This document shows positions 58,900 through 64,000 of a DNA stretch of 64,000 bases, one piece after another. Source of the stretch: Toxonevra muliebris (lineage: Eukaryota; Arthropoda; Insecta; Diptera; Pallopteridae); the NCBI GenBank assembly GCA_963691655.1, contig OY829326.1, positions 144,044,998-144,108,997 on the forward strand, written 5' to 3'. Each line of letters opens with the position of its first letter. Position 1 is the first letter of the stretch. The position numbers were made by a program, and so were the translations under genes. The notes under the pieces were generated by a model, which saw nothing but the letters and a program-made list of their open reading frames with translations, did no database searches and was not told where the DNA came from.

Positions 58900-59345
58900 A
58901 TCAGCCGTTAACCGTTATATATATGATTTTTATATCTTGGGTGACCCCTAGTGAAATTTTCTAGGAAATATTTTTGTGGAATATTTTAATCCTTAAATGT
59001 CTTTTTTGAAAGGACTTTTCAGGTTTTCATCAAAAAAGGGGTCAAATTGTTCCATAAAAAGAGGAACTAAAGGGTTAAAATGTTCTAAAGAAATGACCCT
59101 TGTAAAATTCTACAGTACAATTTTGCCAATAAGATTTTTCTTAGAATCAATTTATAACACTTTTTGCACTCTGCATTCAGATCCCTTCGACCAAAATAAG
59201 AAAACTTTGACCCACTTTAAAAAAAAATTTGAGACGTGCTGGACTATAAGTTGGTTTTTCAAAAATGGTCTATACAACATTCCTTTTCAGGATTATAGGG
59301 TGGGTATTCTGTTGCAAAAATGCAGTTGGACTGTGTTATTTTTAA
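58900..59345 (+). repeat. Inverted partner of the 43.06-43.47 kb repeat
   Basis: Aligns in reverse complement with 43060-43470 (see there). The open frame 58997-59350 lies wholly in the repeat and differs from the partner by frameshifts, so it is not evidence of a gene. GGGTTAA at 59071-59077 corresponds to TTAACCC at about 43290. Confidence 0.8.
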
Positions 59346-59349
59346 CTTA

Positions 59350-60374
59350 AAAACACTTGTATTTTTCTTTTAATAAAATGTGAAAAGATCAGCAAAAATG
59401 ACTGTGACAAACTGAAAACTAATTTACCATATTTTTAAAAGTAGTTCTGTACTGAATTCTGCATATATTTTATAGTAGGATTATCAAGGATATAAATGAA
59501 TATGTAAATATAGACATTTATATTCATATACATAGAATTATATGCCCTTCTGTTTCATATTTGTTAACCTTTTGCACTGTCGTTGCTGATGCTGATGTGA
59601 TGATAACTGTCATGTTTGATAGACCGTGTAATTCAATTAACATAATTATTATTACGTAGCATAGTTTGAGGTGGTTAAAGCAACGTTTTCTTCTTTTTAT
59701 TTTTCGTTATTTTCAATTTATATAAGTGTGTGTTTGGTTGCTGTTGTAACGAGAACGAAGGTGAATGAATTATGTTTGTAGTTAGATAATGGAAAGAGGA
59801 ATCAAAAATTTTAGAATAAATAAATATAAATTCTAATGGAATATTTCAAATTGCAATAGCTCAACGTTATGCTTAAGTGCTGCACCGCACATATAGAATT
59901 ACATTTAATGTGATTTTAATAGCACAACAGCTCAGAAAAAACCTCCTAACGATATTTAAAAAGTAATTAGTTTATAGCTGAAGCGGTCGGAATATTAATA
60001 AAAAAAAAAACTTAATTCGTTCAATGACCGGTGCATATATTCATGTATTTTGTGTTAGCTAACATTTTGTAATAAATGAAATTTGAGTTTTCTAATTTAA
60101 AATTTACCTACTTCCAATTTAAGGAACGCACAAAAACTTTTTCTTTCAGCTCGCCATTATGGCTGCATTTCCGGTAATTTTTAATGCCTTCTCTTCAAAT
60201 TTCTTTTTATTTCTCTTTCAACTTTCCTAAAGCAAATTTTTGTTCTGATTCTTTCTTTTCTTTTGTCCATTTAATTTCAACACTCCTCTTATATCCCTTT
60301 GGCCACTTTATAATGCTTTCCGTCGTAATTTTCTTTTTTTTTATTGCTTCTTTTCGAAATTACTTTTCAAATAT

Positions 60375-60416
<42 letters not shown>

Positions 60417-61185
60417 CATCTACCTCCAACAACAAGCTGCAATTTTTGGCAAACAAAAAAGGCTTATTTCCTAAAAAGCACAAATAGACAAAACTATAAA
60501 ATACCATTGTGTTAAGTTTGTTGGCCAAATTGGCTATGGATTATGTAAGACAAGCAAAATTCATCCATTTGTTTTTTTTTTCTTTTCTTTCTTTCTTCTT
60601 GCATTTTGAGTTTTAACGTCGAATTATAATTGTTTGTAAAACTTTGTTGATTTCTTGAAAATAAAGTAATGCATAGTTGTTAAAAGTATTTGAAGTATGT
60701 ATGAAGGAAATGTGTACTTTTAGAAATTTGGAAAATTTTGAATTAGCTATACATTGCGTATGAGTATTATTAATTATAATTAGATAAAAAGCTGCAAGGT
60801 ATTACAAGGAATCACAAAAAATATTTAGAATCTAAATGTTAAATAGCCAAATATTATCAACGAATGAAATGAAATTCGTTTCAGTTTCAAAGCTCACCGC
60901 GAGTAACAATATTTGTTCAAGAAGTCATTGGTAACTTCATTCGTATTTCATTTGTCCCCGTTCACTGCTATTCACAGAGCGTGCTGCACTGACTGATCGC
61001 AAATTTAGGCCTATGCTATCAATATAATTAGCTTTTCCAAAGCGCATGTCACTCTTGTAAAAAAAAGCTTATCTTAAACCTCGTTTTTTATCAAATGGCG
61101 CTGAGAGGTCAGTTCCAATTTTCCCTGCGCTGGTGGGGTCTACTGTGCTATTGAAAGATTCAAATTCAAAATTTTTATGTGTCAC
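59350..61185. other. AT-rich stretch with (TC)n
   Basis: A perfect (TC)16 run lies at 60379-60410. No gene or transposon was supported. Confidence 0.5.
60379..60410. repeat. (TC)16 microsatellite
   Basis: Thirty-two bases of perfect TC dinucleotide. As (GA)n it would also be a GAGA-factor type binding tract in flies. Confidence 0.95.
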
Positions 61186-61189
61186 TTAT

Positions 61190-61765
61190 ATTCAATAAAA
61201 AATTCAATAAAAATTTATTTAACGCGAACATGGCAAGCGAACTGGAAGTGCGAGAAAATATTATTAAAATTTTTTGAAAAGCAACCTCAGTTATCTTTTA
61301 AAAAAATTACCAAAGAAGTAGGGTCTAACCCTAAAACCATTTCTAGCGTTATTAAACGCTTTTAGAAAGAACTGTGTATTGCTCGCAAGAAAGGTTCTGG
61401 TAAAAAGAAAAAGGTACTTTATTGTGAGAAGGAGAAGAAAATTGTGACCATTCTGAAGAAAAATTCAAGTATATCGGAGGGCTGATTGCTCAAAAACGTT
61501 CATGCGCAGGAAGCTGAGCTGAAGAAGTGCAAGGTGCAAAAAGTTCCGGATAGAAACACCATCAAGAAAAAAACTGCAAAACAACGAGCTAAAAAGATGA
61601 AACATGATTTTATTAAGAAATTCGAATGCTTCACTTTTCCTAGGTTCCTAGACAGGAATTATATAGGAATTATAGCCGATTCTCGGGAATATATCGCGGA
61701 CAAGTTCAATGCCAATTCAATGGTTTCTTATTTTTTTTTCAAATCTAAAAATAAAACACATTAGT
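61190..61765 (+). pseudogene. Tc1/mariner-superfamily transposase N-terminal fragment
   Basis: The first frame (61177-61365) carries KILLKFFEKQPQLSFKKITK then EVGSNPKTISSVIKRF, a helix-turn-helix. After a stop it continues KELCIARKKGSGKKKKVLYC and IVTILKKNSSISEG, then another stop. The third part (61486 on) reads KVQKVPDRNTIKKK and AKQRAKKMKHDFIKKFE. This is the N-terminal half of the lineage also seen at 11640-12056. The sequence loses similarity after about 61660, before the first catalytic Asp. Two nonsense codons separate the three segments, which are otherwise in one frame or nearly so. Confidence 0.8.
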
Positions 61766-61769
61766 TTAT

Positions 61770-62440
61770 AACAATCGGACTACTAGTTGAAAAGATTTTA
61801 TCATTTTTGTTGTGGGCAATTTTATTCGGCGCAGTTTTTATTAAAACCTCGTCGTAATAGTCATCAGTGATAGAGATTTTTGTAGTAGCTTCCGCAGTGA
61901 CGGATTTATTGTCGTCATAGCCATACAGCAATTGCGTGAAGTGCCCTATATCCAACCTCTTCATACTCAGGCAATCTGTCACCAGATTTTCGTCATCGTT
62001 TTTGCAGGCAGAGGCCCTGGTCTTCAAACCTTCAGTCTTCTTATTTTTTTTCTTTTTTTTTTTGAAGAATTTGCGTAGTAGCATCGCGACAGTCTTGGTC
62101 GTATCACAGTTTTCTTCGTTGGCTGTGGTAGCCTAGGACATCTTCGGCAGCCGTAGGCAGAGCAGAACTTGTGTGCATTGATTCTTTGATCAATGCACAC
62201 AAATTAAATGTAATAATCTGGTTCCGGCTAACTGTAATGTTCCTTGCCGCTGCAAAGTCGACCAGTCTCATACCGTTTTCGTTGATTTCGTCATGAAGAT
62301 TGAGGCTCAAAGAGGTTCTCCCTTCCTACCTGGCATTAAATTCACCTAGCACAATTTTGAGATTATAGAAGACGCAGTGCTCCTAAGTTTTGTCGAGGAG
62401 CTCGTAGAAGCCATCTTTGGTAGTTTTGTCTTTCTCATTC
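61770..62440 (-). pseudogene. RTE-type LINE endonuclease and linker remnant
   Basis: The minus strand from about 62440 gives HASMNEKDKTTKDGFYELLD and LKIVLGEFNAR (the GDFNAR box of the apurinic endonuclease-like domain, with Asp changed to Glu). LNLHDEINENGMRLVDFAAA then RNITVSRNQIITFN follow. At 62000-61780 the linker before the reverse transcriptase appears (DENLVTDCLSM, HFTQLLYGYDDNKS, YYDEVLIKTAPNK). RTE-clade LINEs carry this order. Stops and frameshifts are present, and the reverse transcriptase is missing beyond 61770. The KKKKK run at about 62050 comes from a poly-T tract. Confidence 0.75.
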
Positions 62441-63089
62441 ATAGAGGCATGGACACAAATCCGGCAGCCAGATCAAAAATCTTAACTATGCCGACGATAT
62501 TCCAATACACGCCAGATATGGAAAAAAAATAAACCATCTCGTTGCATAATCAAGCAAGAAGATCTTAAAATCAACAATAGCTAAGTATGAAAGTCATCAA
62601 CCTCGAAGCATGTAGCAAAGAACATTTGAAAAAGATACACAAGAAACGGACAAATAGTTCAGCGAAGTCAGAACTTAAAAAATTAAAATAACGTAAGTGT
62701 AGGTAATTCGGATCGATTTTTGCAAGGGAAACTTTGAGCGCTAAAAATAAGAATTACAGATTTATGAAAAATAATGTTTTAATACAAAATTAAAGTAAAT
62801 TTCTTCCTCTTTAAAAGTTGTTAATTACCAAAAAAAAAATCGTAACTTTTTCTTCAATAATTACTAAGGTAACATCGACTCAAAACAAATGGATTGCATG
62901 TAATTCGGATCGATGATGTATGTAATTCGGATCAGCAAAATTTATAGCAAATTATCTTTAATTTGAGGTTTATTTAGATGAAAAAGATAAATTTGGTGTT
63001 TAAGGAAAATATATGTGTTAAAAAATTTATGTATGTATGCGTAAATACATACGCACACATGCATACAAATTGTTGTCCAAATCTGTGTA

Positions 63090-63245
63090 TTTTCCTTATG
63101 TAATCATATACCATTTGTCCGATCTTAGTGAAATTTGGTGTAGAAATGCATTTGTGTGTATGTGAAGTTTGTGGGCTATAAAATTCGACCGTATTTCTAA
63201 GTGGGCGTGACATTTTCGCAAAAATCCAATATCTTCGAATATCAC
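63090..63245 (+). repeat. Helitron-related phrase nested in the TA element
   Basis: CCATTTGTCCGATCTTAGTG, AAATTTGGTGTAGAAATGC and AAGTGGGCGTGACATTTTCG resemble the left third of insect Helitron-type repeats and the phrase repeated at 20.5 kb. No boundary can be drawn. Confidence 0.35.
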
Positions 63246-63425
63246 ATCGAGCTAAATTAAAAAAATTTGATATGGAGACTTATTTGTTCCACGCCGAACT
63301 AATTCTCAATTAGGGGCATACTCATGGGAGTATCAAAATTAGGGGAAAAGGCTGTCGCTGGGCGATAGATGCGAATATATTAAAAACAAAAGTATGGGAC
63401 TGTGCAATATCACGTAGAAGCAATT

Positions 63426-63671
63426 GCGGATCTAGGAAAAGGGAAAGGATTTGGGGTTAAATACTCCTGACCTAACTCCCAACTTCCCCCTAACTTCTCC
63501 CCAACTCCACCCTAACCTCCCCCTCCCAACTCCTCCCCTCCAACGCCTCCCTAACTACACCCTTCCTTACTGATAATAATCTCATATATTTGATCGTTGG
63601 CCACAAATAAAAAAAAAATTTAAAAAGGAAAAACAAATGTTATCCCCCTTAAGGTAAATCTCTGGATCCGC
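63426..63671. repeat. Possible miniature element with GCGGATC ends
   Basis: GCGGATCTAG at 63426 is inverted as CTGGATCCGC ending at 63671, giving a 246-bp segment around the C-rich tract. The arms are only about 10 bp, so chance is possible. A similar AGCGGATTTAGA occurs at about 9692. Confidence 0.35.
63465..63566. repeat. C-rich tract of (CTAACTCCCC)-like units
   Basis: About 100 bp of CTAACTCCC-, CCCAACTTCC- and CCTAACCTCC-like units. The minus strand has many GGG and GGGG runs separated by short loops, favourable for G-quadruplex structure. It is degenerate and non-coding. Confidence 0.85.
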
Positions 63672-64000
63672 TAGTGGGTGCCCACGCCCGTAAAATATAT
63701 AAAAAAAAAACGAAAAATTTAAATTAGTGTTGCATATCATTAGAAAAGGGAAATAATTCTCGTTCGTTTCGAAAAAGGACGTAATTTTAAAAAATACCAA
63801 AGAAAAGTTATTAGCAAAACAAAATCGATCCGAATTATATACTTCCATCCGAATTACCCTCATTTACGTTAACTACTTTTTTTCGTTTGAAATTTTCATC
63901 GTGGGACTAAGGTCCCACTACCAACAAATGCCTTCCGCGTTACAACTTCTGTCATAATTTTAATGTCGCATTCCCGAGTTAGGGAAAAGTTTATGTATGA

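Larger units (their letters stand above)
62691..63869. mobile_element. TA-flanked element with iterated TAATTCGGATCGAT
   Basis: The left end ACGTAAGTGTAGGTAATTCG (62691) and the right end read inwards ACGTAAATGAGGGTAATTCG (from 63869) match at 17 of 20 positions and continue GAT. TA lies at both outer edges (62689-62690 and 63870-63871). The motif (T)AATTCGGATCGAT or a close variant occurs at about 62704, 62900 and 62920, and inverted at about 63823 and 63848. The architecture is like the element at 48472-49363: a TA duplication, ends of about 23 bp, and the same short phrase repeated subterminally. No transposase was recognised. Other repeats seem nested inside. Confidence 0.75.

Noticed and set aside
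58997..59350. 117-codon frame as a small gene
   Set aside because: It lies inside the repeat shared with 43060-43470, where the frame is not kept.
62480..62535. Plus-strand LNYADDIPIHARYGK as a catalytic reverse transcriptase box
   Set aside because: The match is short and isolated, and the neighbouring LINE relic is on the other strand. It may be a fragment of another element, but it cannot be supported alone.
63465..63566. CCCTAAC-like units as telomeric repeat
   Set aside because: Units are irregular and short, and flies of this group do not use such telomere repeats.

Overview
The window is AT-rich, non-coding DNA from a higher dipteran fly. A cyclorrhaphan such as a tephritid fruit fly fits best, judging by the mix of mariner, maT-like, hAT, piggyBac, Helitron and RNase-H-bearing LINE relics and the long (TATG)n, (CA)n and (CAA)n microsatellites. 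I could not identify a host protein-coding exon. Nearly every coding signal belongs to a mobile element, and nearly every one is broken by stops, frameshifts or deletions. The window is best read as a large intron or intergenic tract that has served as an insertion target.

Layout. 1-4.1 kb: an unidentified coding-like relic, a complete but dead mariner (1724-2971) with terminal repeats and TA duplication, and a short hAT-like element. 5-12.7 kb: two copies of an unclassified dispersed repeat, a possible foldback element, a Tc1/mariner fragment and a short tandem repeat. They surround a transposon-poor tract (about 7.4-9.6 kb) rich in GA, CA and CAA runs and CAGCTG sites, the only place that looks like host regulatory or 5'-UTR DNA. 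13-20 kb: microsatellites, a piggyBac-like end, a LINE tail and a four-copy satellite-like tandem. 20.4-21.5 kb: a non-autonomous Helitron with a CTA-rich interior. 22.9-27 kb: a piggyBac-like relic followed by three LINE fragments, all on the minus strand. 29.8-36.3 kb: a third copy of the dispersed repeat with an insertion in it, a small inverted-repeat element, a clear piggyBac-like relic and the best preserved LINE. 38.8-41.7 kb: two more LINE relics on the plus strand.

43-47 kb: a tRNA-derived SINE and two nearly identical 1.28-kb DD37D (maT-like) transposons inserted tail to tail. These are the youngest insertions in the window; copy B is one frameshift away from a full 336-codon reading frame. 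48-52.2 kb holds the two most unusual structures: a TA-flanked element whose ends and interior repeat the phrase GGTATGAGAC, and a hAT-type foldback element with an exact 8-bp target duplication and two arms built from dozens of degenerate GGAGTCAATTG units. 52.4-58 kb: Helitron and LINE pieces and two dead mariners. 58.9-59.3 kb is an inverted copy of a repeat at 43.06-43.47 kb. 61-64 kb: a second Tc1/mariner fragment, an RTE-type endonuclease relic, and a second TA-flanked element with iterated TAATTCGGATCGAT motifs.

The genes do not work together as a pathway. What connects the parts is transposon biology: non-autonomous elements carrying arrays of putative transposase-binding repeats, a SINE that appears to share its 3' tail motif with the LINE family in the same window, and inverted pairs that could form double-stranded RNA. 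All family names rest on motifs read by eye; no database search was possible.
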